Part shown: positions 56,154-64,000 of the stretch, in pieces | Position numbering within the stretch: the first letter of the stretch is position 1 | Layout: the number at the start of each line of letters is the position of its first letter | Assembly: GCF_014647675.1 (NCBI RefSeq) | Contig: NZ_BMPQ01000022.1 | Span: 1-64,000, forward strand | DNA: 64,000 nucleotides | Source of the DNA: Streptomyces flaveus | GTDB taxonomy: Bacteria; Actinomycetota; Actinomycetes; Streptomycetales; Streptomycetaceae | Reading direction: 5' to 3' | Notes under the pieces: generated by a model | Database searches by the model: none | What the model saw: the letters and a program-made list of their open reading frames with translations, nothing else | What the model was told of the DNA's origin: nothing | Made by a program: the position numbers and the translations under genes

Positions 56154-57152
56154 ATGGAGCTGCACGACGTCTGGTTCGCCCTGATCGCGGTCCTGTGGAT
56201 CGGCTACTTCTTCCTGGAGGGCTTCGACTTCGGGATCGGTATCCTCACCAAGCTGCTCGCCCGCGGCGAGGCCGAGCGCCGGGTGCTCATCAACACCGTC
56301 GGCCCGGTCTGGGACGGCAACGAGGTGTGGCTGCTCACCGCAGGCGGCGCCACCTTCGCCGCGTTCCCGGTCTGGTACGCCACCCTGTTCAGCGGCTTCT
56401 ACCTGCCGCTGCTGGCCATCCTGGTCTGCCTGATCGTGAGGGTCGTCGCCTTCGAGTACCGCGGCAAGCGCGACGACGCCCAGTGGAAGCGCAACTGGGA
56501 GCACGCCCTGTTCTGGACCTCCCTGCTGCCCGCGTTCCTGTGGGGCGTGGCCTTCGCGAACATCGTCCACGGCGTGAAGATCGACACCGAGGGCGAGTAC
56601 GCCGGTACGGTCCTGGACCTGCTCAACCCGTACGCCCTCCTCGGCGGCCTCGTCACGCTCACCCTGTTCACCTTCCACGGCGCGGTGTTCGCGGCGCTCA
56701 AGACGCGCGGCGACATCCGCGACCGGGCCCGCACACTGGCCGGCCGGGCGGGCCTCGCCACCGCCGGGCTCGCGCTGGTCTTCCTGCTGTGGACCCAGAC
56801 CAGCGGCGGCAACGTCCGCAGCCTCGTCGCGCTCGTCCTCACGGTCGCCGCACTGCTCGGAGCGCTCGCCGCGAACCAACGGGCCCGCGAGGGCTGGGCG
56901 TTCGCCCTCTCCGGCGTCACCGTCGCCGGGGCCGTCGCGATGCTCTTCCTCGCGCTCTACCCGGACGTGATGCCGTCCAGCCTGAACACGGCATGGAGTC
57001 TGACGGTCAGCAACGCCTCCTCGTCCACGTACACGCTGACGGTCATGACCTGGGTGGCGGCGATCATGACGCCGGTCGTGCTGCTCTACCAGGGCTGGAC
57101 GTACTGGGTGTTCCGCAAGCGCATCGGTGTCGAGCACATCCCGGCCGCCTGA
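56154..57152 (+). CDS. cydB: Cytochrome bd oxidase subunit II
   Basis: A 332-residue eight-to-nine-span subunit II: ELHDVWFALIAVLWIGYFFLEGFDFGIGIL, NTVGPVWDGNEVWLLTAGGATFAAFPVWYATLFSGFYLPLL, RKRIGVEHIPAA at the end. It lies 72 bp after cydA on the same strand. Subunit II stabilises the heme-bearing subunit I. Confidence 0.96.
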   Translation: MELHDVWFALIAVLWIGYFFLEGFDFGIGILTKLLARGEAERRVLINTVGPVWDGNEVWLLTAGGATFAAFPVWYATLFSGFYLPLLAILVCLIVRVVAFEYRGKRDDAQWKRNWEHALFWTSLLPAFLWGVAFANIVHGVKIDTEGEYAGTVLDLLNPYALLGGLVTLTLFTFHGAVFAALKTRGDIRDRARTLAGRAGLATAGLALVFLLWTQTSGGNVRSLVALVLTVAALLGALAANQRAREGWAFALSGVTVAGAVAMLFLALYPDVMPSSLNTAWSLTVSNASSSTYTLTVMTWVAAIMTPVVLLYQGWTYWVFRKRIGVEHIPAA

Positions 57153-57207
57153 CGATCCCCGAGCCTCAGAGCACCAGCGTCCTCAGAGCCCGAAAGGCAC
57201 ACACGCG

Positions 57208-60200
57208 ATGAAACCCGTCGACCCGCGGCTGCTGCGCCACGCGCGTGCCACCCGGCTCTTTCTCGCCGCCTCCGTGGCCCTGGGCACGATCGGCGCGGGG
57301 CTGCTCGTGGTCCAGGCCGCGGCCATCGCCGAGGTGGTGGTGGGGGCCTTCGAAGACGGCCGGGACCTGGGTTCCTTGCAAGGCCCTCTGCTCCTACTGG
57401 CCGCCGTGTCGTTCGGTCGGGCCGCGGTCGCCTGGCTCACCGAGTCCGCCGCGCACCGTGCCTCGGCGGCCGTGAAGTCGCAGCTGCGCGGGCGGCTGCT
57501 GGAGCACGCGACCGCGCTCGGCCCGGACTTCGTGGCCGGGCAGCGCAGCGGTGAGCTCACCACCCTCGCCACGCGTGGGGTGGACGCGCTCGACGACTAC
57601 TTCGGGCGGTACGTGCCGCAGTTGGCGTTGTCGGTCGTGGTCCCGGTCGTCGTGCTGGCGAGGATCGTGACCGCGGACTGGCTCTCGGCGGCGATCATCG
57701 CGGCGACGCTGCCGCTGATCCCGCTGTTCATGGTGCTGATCGGACTGGCCACGCAGGCGCACACGGACCGTCAGTGGCGGACCCTGTCCCGGCTCTCGCA
57801 CCACTTCCTGGACGTGGTGGCGGGCCTGCCGACGCTGAAGGTCTTCGGGCGGGCCAGGGCGCAGGCGGCAGCGATCCGGCGGATCACCGACGAGTACCGC
57901 CGGGCGACCCTGCGCACCCTGCGGATCGCGTTCGTCTCCTCCTTCGCCCTGGAACTGCTGTCCACGCTGTCCGTCGCACTCGTCGCGGTGAGCATCGGAC
58001 TGCGGATGGTCGGGGGCGGCCTCGACCTGTACACCGGTCTGCTGGTGCTGGTCCTGGCACCGGAGGCGTACGCCCCGATCCGGGCGGTGGGTGTCCACTA
58101 CCACGCCAGTGTCGAAGGACTCACCGCCGCCGGGAAGATCTTCGACGTCCTGGAGACCCCGCTCCCTGGGCGCGGCAATGCCGACACACCCGACCTTTCC
58201 ACCTCCCCCATCACCGTCGACAACCTCACCGTGACCCGCCCCGGCCGCCCCGCGCCTGCCGTCGAGAACCTGTCCTTCACGGTCCGCCCCGGCGAGACGG
58301 TCGCCCTGACCGGCCCCTCCGGAGCCGGCAAGACCAGCGTCCTGTCCGTCCTGCTCGGCTTCACCGCCCCAGCGGCCGGAACCCTGACCGTCGGCGACCG
58401 GGACCTGGCCGACATCGCCCCCGAGCTGTGGCACCGCAGGATCGCCTGGGTCCCGCAGCACCCGCATCTCGTCGCCGGGACCATCGCCGACAACGTCCGG
58501 CTCGCCCGGCCCGAGGCCACCGACGCGGACGTACGCCGGGCCCTGCGCGACGCGAACGCCCTCGACCTCCCCGACGACCTCGCCCTCGGCGAGAACGGCA
58601 CCGGCCTCTCCGCCGGCCAGCGCCAACGCGTCGCCCTCGCACGCGCCTTCCTCGCCGACCGCCCGCTCGTCCTCCTCGACGAACCGACCGCCCACCTCGA
58701 CGCCGAGAACGAGTCCGCGATCGCCGACTCCGTCCGCCGCCTGGCCGCCACCCGCACGGTGATCCTGACCTCCCACCGCCCGGCCCTGACGGCCCTCGCG
58801 GACCGGTGCGTGGAACTCCGGGCCCCGGCCGCCGGCAGCAAGAGCACGGGTGAGTCAGCCGGGCCGGTGTCCGTGGGTCTCCCTGCCGAGACGCCGGAAC
58901 AGCGGACGGAACCCAGCGCCCCGGGCCTCGTTCCCAGCGGCTCAACGGGCTCCCCGCTGCGCCGACTTGTACGGATGACCGTGACCGGGCGCACACGCAC
59001 TCGTCTCGCCCTGGCTGTCGTGCTCGGCGCACTCGCCCTCGGGTGTGCCGTCGCGCTCATGGGCACGTCGGGCTGGCTGATCTCGCGCGCCTCGCAGCAG
59101 CCGCCGGTGCTGCACCTGATGGTCGCGGTGACCTGCGTACGGGCCTTCGGCGTCGGACGCAGCGTCCTGCGCTACGCCGAGCGGCTGGTGGCCCACGACG
59201 CCGTACTGCGCGGTCTCGGCACCCTGCGAACCGCCGTGTACGGACGACTGGAGCGGCTGGCTCCGTCCGGACTGCGCCTGTACCGGAAGGGGGATCTGCT
59301 CTCCCGGTTCGTCACCGACGTCGACTCCGTGCAGGACCATCTGCTGCGCTTCCGCCTCCCGGCCGCGGCGGCGGCCCTGGTGGGAACGGCGGCCGCGGCG
59401 CTGCTGGGCGCGGTGCTGCCCGCCGCCGGAATCGTGCTCGCCACCGGACTGCTGCTCGCGGGCGTGGGCGTGCCCCTGCTGACCGCGACCATCTCCCGCC
59501 GTACCGAACGCCGCCAGGCACCGGCCCGCGGCGAACTGGCGGCCACCGTCCTGGACGCGTTGTCCGGTACCGCCGAGCTCACGGTGACCGGGGCATTGTC
59601 CCGCCAACTGGCCGCCGTACGCTCCGCGGACCGCCGCCTGACCCGGATCGCCGCCCGCTCGGCCGCCACCGCGGGGCTCGGATCCGGGCTCGTGGCGCTG
59701 CTCGCCGGGCTCACGACCACCGCCTGCGCGGCCGTGGGCGTCCAGGCGGTGGCCGCCGGCCGACTGGACGGGGTTCTGCTCGCGGTACTGATCCTCACCC
59801 CGCTCGCCGCGTTCGAGGCGGTCGCGGGACTCCCGGCCGCCGCCCAGGTACGGCAGCGCAGCCGCCGAGCCGCGGAACGGGTCGTCGATGTCATCGACGC
59901 TCCCGTCCCGGTCCGCGAACCCGAGCACCCGGCCCCGCTCCCCCAGCCGTCTCTGCCCCTTCGACTGCACGGGCTGACTGCCGTCTGGCCCGGCCGCCTC
60001 GAACCGGCCCTCAGCGGCATCGACCTGGACCTCTCCCCCGGGCGCCGGATCGCGGTCGTCGGGCCGAGCGGCTCCGGCAAGACCACCCTCGCCCACGTCC
60101 TGCTCCGCTTCCTCGACCCCGCCGCGGGCACCTACACGCTCGCCGGGACCGACGCGATCCGCCTGGCCGGAGACGACGTACGACGTGTCGTGGGCCTGTG

Positions 60201-60702
60201 CGCCCAGGACGCACACCTGTTCGACAGCACCCTCCGTGAGAACCTCCGTCTGGCCCGCCCCGAGTGCACCGACGCCGATCTGTGGACGGCGCTCGCCGCG
60301 GCCCGCCTCGACGCCTGGGTACGGGACCTGCCCGCCGACCTCGACACCCCGGTCGGCGAACACGGCGCCCGCCTCTCCGGAGGCCAGCGCCAACGCCTCG
60401 CCCTGGCCCGCGCGTTGCTCGCCGACTTCCCCGTCCTCGTACTCGACGAACCCGCCGAACACCTTGACCTGCCCACCGCCGACGCACTGACGACCGACCT
60501 CCTCGCGGCCACACGGGGACGCGCCACCGTACTGATCACCCACCGGCTGGCGGGACTTGAGGACGTCGACGAGATCGTCGTCCTCGACCACGGCCGCGTG
60601 GTCCAGCGCGGCACCTGGGCCGAACTCATGGCCGTACCGGGCCCGTTGCGGCGAACGGCCGAGCAGGAGCAGTCAGCCGAACCGGCGCGAGCTGCCGCCT
60701 GA
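57208..60702 (+). CDS. cydDC: CydD-CydC fused ABC transporter for cytochrome bd assembly
   Basis: A single 1164-residue polypeptide with two exporter half-transporters in tandem. The CydD-like half (1-545) has Walker A GPSGAGKTS near residue 369 and LSAGQRQRVALARAFL. The CydC-like half (about 590-1150) has Walker A GPSGSGKTT near 952 and LSGGQRQRLALARALL. A linker of about 45 residues joins them. CydDC exports thiols or heme-related compounds needed to assemble cytochrome bd in the membrane. The fused form is usual in streptomycetes. Third gene of the cyd operon. Confidence 0.95.
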   Translation: MKPVDPRLLRHARATRLFLAASVALGTIGAGLLVVQAAAIAEVVVGAFEDGRDLGSLQGPLLLLAAVSFGRAAVAWLTESAAHRASAAVKSQLRGRLLEHATALGPDFVAGQRSGELTTLATRGVDALDDYFGRYVPQLALSVVVPVVVLARIVTADWLSAAIIAATLPLIPLFMVLIGLATQAHTDRQWRTLSRLSHHFLDVVAGLPTLKVFGRARAQAAAIRRITDEYRRATLRTLRIAFVSSFALELLSTLSVALVAVSIGLRMVGGGLDLYTGLLVLVLAPEAYAPIRAVGVHYHASVEGLTAAGKIFDVLETPLPGRGNADTPDLSTSPITVDNLTVTRPGRPAPAVENLSFTVRPGETVALTGPSGAGKTSVLSVLLGFTAPAAGTLTVGDRDLADIAPELWHRRIAWVPQHPHLVAGTIADNVRLARPEATDADVRRALRDANALDLPDDLALGENGTGLSAGQRQRVALARAFLADRPLVLLDEPTAHLDAENESAIADSVRRLAATRTVILTSHRPALTALADRCVELRAPAAGSKSTGESAGPVSVGLPAETPEQRTEPSAPGLVPSGSTGSPLRRLVRMTVTGRTRTRLALAVVLGALALGCAVALMGTSGWLISRASQQPPVLHLMVAVTCVRAFGVGRSVLRYAERLVAHDAVLRGLGTLRTAVYGRLERLAPSGLRLYRKGDLLSRFVTDVDSVQDHLLRFRLPAAAAALVGTAAAALLGAVLPAAGIVLATGLLLAGVGVPLLTATISRRTERRQAPARGELAATVLDALSGTAELTVTGALSRQLAAVRSADRRLTRIAARSAATAGLGSGLVALLAGLTTTACAAVGVQAVAAGRLDGVLLAVLILTPLAAFEAVAGLPAAAQVRQRSRRAAERVVDVIDAPVPVREPEHPAPLPQPSLPLRLHGLTAVWPGRLEPALSGIDLDLSPGRRIAVVGPSGSGKTTLAHVLLRFLDPAAGTYTLAGTDAIRLAGDDVRRVVGLCAQDAHLFDSTLRENLRLARPECTDADLWTALAAARLDAWVRDLPADLDTPVGEHGARLSGGQRQRLALARALLADFPVLVLDEPAEHLDLPTADALTTDLLAATRGRATVLITHRLAGLEDVDEIVVLDHGRVVQRGTWAELMAVPGPLRRTAEQEQSAEPARAAA

Positions 60703-60722
60703 GTGCTCCATCGAACACGACA

Positions 60723-60758
60723 ACGGCCCGGCCGACTGATTTCCGTCGGCCGGGCCGT
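60723..60758. terminator. Hairpin terminator after cydDC
   Basis: Perfect 14-bp stem ACGGCCCGGCCGAC / GTCGGCCGGGCCGT with an eight-base loop, 21 bp after the cydDC stop. Confidence 0.85.
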
Positions 60759-60828
60759 GCACATCGAGGCCGGCGCCGGAAGTCCTCCACATCGGCGAAG
60801 AACACCGGGGGGCGTAGCAGGGGCCATG

Positions 60829-60842
60829 GGGCCGTTCGGCCT
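60829..60842. promoter_or_regulatory. Isolated OsdR/DosR-like box between convergent genes
   Basis: GGGCCGTTCGGCCT lies between the cydDC terminator and the 3' end of arcC, so it is upstream of no annotated gene. It may drive an antisense or small transcript, or be a chance match. Confidence 0.4.
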
Positions 60843-60864
60843 GCCGGCCCCGCCCTGACGGACT

Positions 60865-61788
60865 TCAGCCGACTGTCAGATCGGGGCGCACAAGGGTCCC
60901 CGACCTCCCGTGAATGATCTCGTACGCCGCGTCGAGGGCGCCGATCGCGGCCAGGCCGCCGGTGCGTTCGACGAACCGGGCGGCGGCCTCGGTCTTGGGC
61001 CCCATCGAGCCGTCGGGGTAGCCTCCGCGGCGCAGGTCGCCCGGGGTGGCGTCCAGGACGGGCTGCTGGTCGTGGGTGCCGTAGTCGGCGTAGACGTTCG
61101 GCACGTCGGTGAGGATGAGCAGGAAGTCGGCCTTGAGTTCCTCGGCGAGCAGGGCCGCGGTGAGGTCCTTGTCGACGACCGCCTCGACGCCGGTCAGGGC
61201 GCCGGTGTCGTGATCGGCGGTGACGGGGACGCCTCCGCCGCCGGCGCAGATGACCAGCACGCCGCAGGTGAGCAGGTCGTGGATGGTCTCGGTCTCGACG
61301 ATCCCCTCGGGCGCGGGTGAGGCGACGACCTGGTGCCAGCCGGTGGCGTCCTTGGCGATGTGCCAGCCGCGCCTTCGCGCGAGGGAGTGGGCGACGTCCC
61401 GGGGGTACACGGGGCCGACGCGCTTCGTGGGCAGCGCGAAGGCCGGATCGTCGGGCCGTACCAGGGTGTGGGTGACGAGTGCGGCGATCTTGCGGCCGGG
61501 CAGCGTGTCGTGCAGGGCGCGGACCAGCAGCGAGCCGATCAGGCCCTCGGTCTGGGCGCCCAGCAGGTCCAGCGGATACGGGGCGGTCAGGACCGGGTCG
61601 GCCGCGCTCTCCATGGCGAGCAGGCCGATCTGCGGCTCGTTGCCATGGGTGATGACGACCTCGTGTTCGAGGGCGAGGCCGGCGACGGCGGTGGCCACCC
61701 GGTCGATGTTCGCCTGCTGCACGGCCGCGTCGGGGCGATCACCCCGGCGCAGCAGGGCGTTGCCGCCGAGGGCGATGACGATGCGCAC
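60865..61788 (-). CDS. arcC: Carbamate kinase
   Basis: A 307-residue amino-acid-kinase-fold enzyme: RIVIALGGNALLRRGDRPD, VVITHGNEPQIGLLAMES, PYPLDLLGAQTEGLIGSLL, VICAGGGGVPV, VVDKDLTAALLAEELKADFLLILTDVPNVY, GSMGPKTEAAARFVERTGG. It makes ATP from carbamoyl-phosphate and ADP. No arginine deiminase or carbamoyltransferase genes lie nearby, so the carbamoyl-phosphate source is unclear. It follows a USP gene on the same strand, 117 bp downstream. Confidence 0.95.
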   Translation of the reverse strand: MRIVIALGGNALLRRGDRPDAAVQQANIDRVATAVAGLALEHEVVITHGNEPQIGLLAMESAADPVLTAPYPLDLLGAQTEGLIGSLLVRALHDTLPGRKIAALVTHTLVRPDDPAFALPTKRVGPVYPRDVAHSLARRRGWHIAKDATGWHQVVASPAPEGIVETETIHDLLTCGVLVICAGGGGVPVTADHDTGALTGVEAVVDKDLTAALLAEELKADFLLILTDVPNVYADYGTHDQQPVLDATPGDLRRGGYPDGSMGPKTEAAARFVERTGGLAAIGALDAAYEIIHGRSGTLVRPDLTVG

Positions 61789-61905
61789 GGTTCAGTCCTC
61801 CAGGGTGGCGAGAGCGTACGGCCTTGATGGTGTGCAACCGGTTTCTCCGCCTGTCGTGAGCGCCGACAGGTGGCGGGAGCCGACGGGAGCACCTTGGGAG
61901 CCGGT

Positions 61906-62814
61906 TCAGGCGTGCGGTACCACGGCGACGGGGCAGCCGACATGGTGCAGTGCCGCGTGCGTCACGGGTCCGATGTGCGTGCCGAGGTGACCGTCCCGTG
62001 TACGGCGCCCCACCACGACGAGGGAGGCTCCGGACGATGCGCGCACCAGTGCGATGGCCGCCCTGCCTTCGGAGACGGTCTCGGTCACGGAGACCCCGGG
62101 GAACTTCTCGCACCACGGACGCAGCGTCGCGATGACGGCGCGTTCCTGTGCCGCGAGGAACTCCGGCCCGGCCCCGGTGACCGCGTGCAGGTCGGCGCCG
62201 TCGGCCGACGGAACGCTGAAGGCGTGGATCACGTGCAGTGCGGCGCCGTTGCGGCGGGCGGCCTCGAAGGCGAACTCGATCAGTTCGTCGCAGGGGCGTC
62301 GGGTGTCCAGCCCGAGAACGACCTCGCGGTACGGGGTCTCGGGGATCTCCTCCGGCGAGACCCCGTCGGGTGCCGGAAGATGCTCGTCGGCGGCGGTCTC
62401 ACCCGCGCGGACGAGCACGACGGGGCGCTCGGACCTGGCGACGACCCGCTGGGACACCGATCCGACCAGGAACCCTGCGACACCGCTGAGCCCGCGGGAG
62501 CCGAGCACCAGCAGCTCCGCCTCCTCGGCCGCCGCGAGCAGGGCGTCGACCGCGGAGCCGGACACCAGCTGGTCGACGATCTGCAGCCCGGGGTGCGCGG
62601 CACGGACGCTGCCGACCGCTCGGTCCAGGGTTTGCTGGGCCCACTCGTGCTCGCTCGTGCCTGCCGGTACGGAGGAGGCCGGGCGGGGATGCCATGTCCA
62701 CGCGTGCACCAGATTCAACGAGGCTCCGCGACGCAGGGCTTCCCGGGCCGCCCAGTGCGCGGCCGCGAGACTCTCGGTGGAACCGTCAACTCCTGCGGTG
62801 ACCTGCCGAAGCAT
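61906..62814 (-). CDS. Universal stress protein, tandem-domain
   Basis: A 302-residue USP. Domain 1 has QVTAGVDGSTESLAAAHWAAREALRRG and GSRGLSGVAGFLVGSVSQRVVARSERPVVLVRAG. Domain 2 has EVVLGLDTRRPCDELIEFAFEAARRNGAALHVIHAF and LVVVGRRTRDGHLGTHIGPVTHAALHHVGCPVAVVPHA. ATG 62814 gives family length. It shares the strand with arcC downstream, and a box pair lies 76-111 bp upstream. Confidence 0.93.
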   Translation of the reverse strand: MLRQVTAGVDGSTESLAAAHWAAREALRRGASLNLVHAWTWHPRPASSVPAGTSEHEWAQQTLDRAVGSVRAAHPGLQIVDQLVSGSAVDALLAAAEEAELLVLGSRGLSGVAGFLVGSVSQRVVARSERPVVLVRAGETAADEHLPAPDGVSPEEIPETPYREVVLGLDTRRPCDELIEFAFEAARRNGAALHVIHAFSVPSADGADLHAVTGAGPEFLAAQERAVIATLRPWCEKFPGVSVTETVSEGRAAIALVRASSGASLVVVGRRTRDGHLGTHIGPVTHAALHHVGCPVAVVPHA

Positions 62815-62889
62815 GCTGCCTGCCTCCTCCGTCCGAGCCTGTTGTGCATTTCTGATTCGAGCGTCGTGCAGGAACGGCCCTGTGCGCAG

Positions 62890-62925
62890 GGGCCGTACAG
62901 GCCCTTCACGGGGCCCGTACGGCCC
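62890..62925. promoter_or_regulatory. Tandem OsdR/DosR-like boxes upstream of USP-arcC
   Basis: GGGCCGTACAGGCC (62890-62903) and GGCCCGTACGGCCC (62912-62925), starts 22 bp apart. Confidence 0.72.
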
Positions 62926-63056
62926 CACTCCTTCTGTGGCTCAGTGCCGGACCAGGGTCCGAACGGGTCGACGGGACACCTCAGTCGTCCGCGTGGCCGC
63001 CGTCCTCGCCGCCCACCGCGAACGGCCCGGATCAGGTGATCCCGCGCAATGAAGTC

Positions 63057-63090
63057 GGGCCGTTCGGAACCGGACAGGGCCGTACGGCCC
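63057..63090. promoter_or_regulatory. Tandem OsdR/DosR-like boxes upstream of the Acg-type gene
   Basis: GGGCCGTTCGGAAC (63057-63070) and GGGCCGTACGGCCC (63077-63090, perfect dyad), starts 20 bp apart, 92-125 bp before ATG 63182. Confidence 0.7.
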
Positions 63091-63181
63091 CTCCTGCGGC
63101 CACTGGCGTGGGCGCCACGCTGGCATCTGCTCACGACAAGCCCCGCCGCCCCCTCGGTGGTAGGGCGGGGAGGAGTTCCCG

Positions 63182-64000
63182 ATGCGATCTGCGGTTCTCG
63201 TTGTCCCGACCCTGGAGGACCTGGTCTCCGCGGCCGTGGCCGCCCCCTCGATCCACAACACACAGCCCTGGCGGTTCCGGCTGGACCCGGACACCGGCAC
63301 GCTGGAGATCCGTGCCGCGGCGGACCGCGGGCTGCGCCACATCGATCCGACCGGGCGCGCCCTGCACTTCTCCGTGGGCTGCGCGGTGCTCAATCTCCGG
63401 GTAGCGGTGGCTCACTTCGGCAGGGAGCCGGTGACCCGGCTGCTGCCCCGGCCCACCGAGCCGGACCTGCTCGCGACCGTGCGGCTCGGCGGCACCACCG
63501 CCTCCTCCACACCGCACCTCTACGACGCGCTGTGGCATCGGCGCAGCAGCCGCTTCCCCTACTCCGAGCGGCCGCTGCCCACCGCCGTCCTGGCCGAGCT
63601 CGCCGAGGCCGCCCACGCCGAAGGCGCCCTGTTGAGTCGTCCCGGTCCGGCCGAGACCGACCGCCTGCTGCAACTCACCCGCGAGGCCGAGCATCGCAAC
63701 ACGGCCGATCCCGACCGGGCTGCGGAGAGCCGCCGCTGGGTGCACGAACCGAATGACGCGGCTTTCGGTATGCCGCCCGCGACGCTGGGACCGCAGGACT
63801 TCCTGGACCGGATCCCCATGCGGGACTTCGGCGCCCACCGGCACCCGGCCGTGCTGGCCGCCCGCCCCTTCGAGACGCGGCCGACCCTCATGGTGCTCTC
63901 CACGGGGCACGACCGGCGGGCCGACTGGCTGCGCGCCGGCCAGGCGCTCGAACGCGTCCTGCTGGTGGCCACCGCGCATGGCGTACGGGCATCCCTGCTG
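63182..64000 (+). CDS. Acg-family nitroreductase-like protein (3' end outside window)
   Basis: 273 codons are present without a stop. LEDLVSAAVAAPSIHNTQPWRFRLDPDTGTLEIRAAADRGLRHIDPTGRALHFSVGCAVLNLRVAVAHFG is the Acg signature, followed by LYDALWHRRSSRFPYSERPLP and GAHRHPAVLAARPFETRPTLMVLSTGHDRRADWLRAGQALERVLLVATAHG. M. tuberculosis Acg (Rv2032) and its paralogues are DosR targets with a flavin-sequestering fold and no proven reductase activity. GGGAGGAG precedes ATG 63182. About 50-60 C-terminal residues are probably missing. Confidence 0.88.
   Translation, partial: MRSAVLVVPTLEDLVSAAVAAPSIHNTQPWRFRLDPDTGTLEIRAAADRGLRHIDPTGRALHFSVGCAVLNLRVAVAHFGREPVTRLLPRPTEPDLLATVRLGGTTASSTPHLYDALWHRRSSRFPYSERPLPTAVLAELAEAAHAEGALLSRPGPAETDRLLQLTREAEHRNTADPDRAAESRRWVHEPNDAAFGMPPATLGPQDFLDRIPMRDFGAHRHPAVLAARPFETRPTLMVLSTGHDRRADWLRAGQALERVLLVATAHGVRASLL

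Noticed and set aside
1..64000. CRISPR arrays, tRNA or rRNA genes, intact transposases
   Set aside because: Read for direct-repeat arrays, tRNA-like cloverleaf ends and transposase motifs; nothing convincing was found.

Overview
The window reads as a chromosomal segment of a Streptomyces-type actinomycete. GC is very high, codon third positions are strongly G/C, many starts are GTG, and gene order and families match streptomycetes. No rRNA, tRNA, CRISPR array or intact insertion sequence was seen. Almost all of it is one stress, hypoxia and dormancy island. It holds counterparts of a large share of the Mycobacterium tuberculosis DosR regulon, collected into about 64 kb: an Rv0081-0087-like membrane complex, Hrp1, Rv1733c, Rv1738 (DUF1876), Rv2004c, a CtpF-type P-ATPase, an Acg-type nitroreductase, a Tgs-type acyltransferase, nicotinate phosphoribosyltransferase, an HPF-like protein, an Hsp20 remnant, six universal stress proteins and a DosR/OsdR-type response regulator.

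Layout. 1-1.55 kb: end of a SulP/STAS transporter plus small PNPOx, HATPase and STAS proteins. 1.97-9.84 kb (+): ArsR regulator and a six-gene energy-converting-hydrogenase-related (Ehr/Hyf-like) complex whose large subunit lacks the NiFe cysteines. 9.93-17.22 kb (-): GAF regulator, aldehyde dehydrogenase, DUF779/alcohol dehydrogenase and the transhydrogenase pntAa-pntAb-pntB. 17.46-20.49 kb: gap, the OsdR-like regulator and a divergent USP. 20.7-28.1 kb (+): ppdK, HPF-like, CBS-BON, adhE. 28.1-49.4 kb: a mixed zone of dormancy genes in which many genes are broken (two ADH remnants counting the one at 20.5 kb, three USPs, Hsp20, P-ATPase, MFS). 49.9-54.0 kb (-): DoxX-like protein, phosphoketolase, USP. 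54.5-60.7 kb (+): cydA-cydB-cydDC. 60.9-62.8 kb (-): arcC and USP. 63.2 kb to the end (+): Acg-type nitroreductase, cut by the window edge.

How it works together (inference). The metabolic genes suit life under electron-acceptor limitation: high-affinity cytochrome bd oxidase, an ion-pumping membrane complex, transhydrogenase, AdhE plus ADH/ALDH for reductant disposal, phosphoketolase and carbamate kinase for substrate-level ATP, PPDK for PEP/pyruvate balance, triacylglycerol storage, ribosome hibernation and USP/CBS energy sensing.

The common thread is a 14-bp dyad, roughly GGGMCS-NN-CGGCCC (core CCGNNCGG), usually as two copies whose starts are 22 bp apart. It lies upstream of at least eleven transcription units here. 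The plausible reader is the OsdR-like regulator at 18.6-19.3 kb, which has four copies in its own divergent promoter region. No sensor kinase is encoded in the window.
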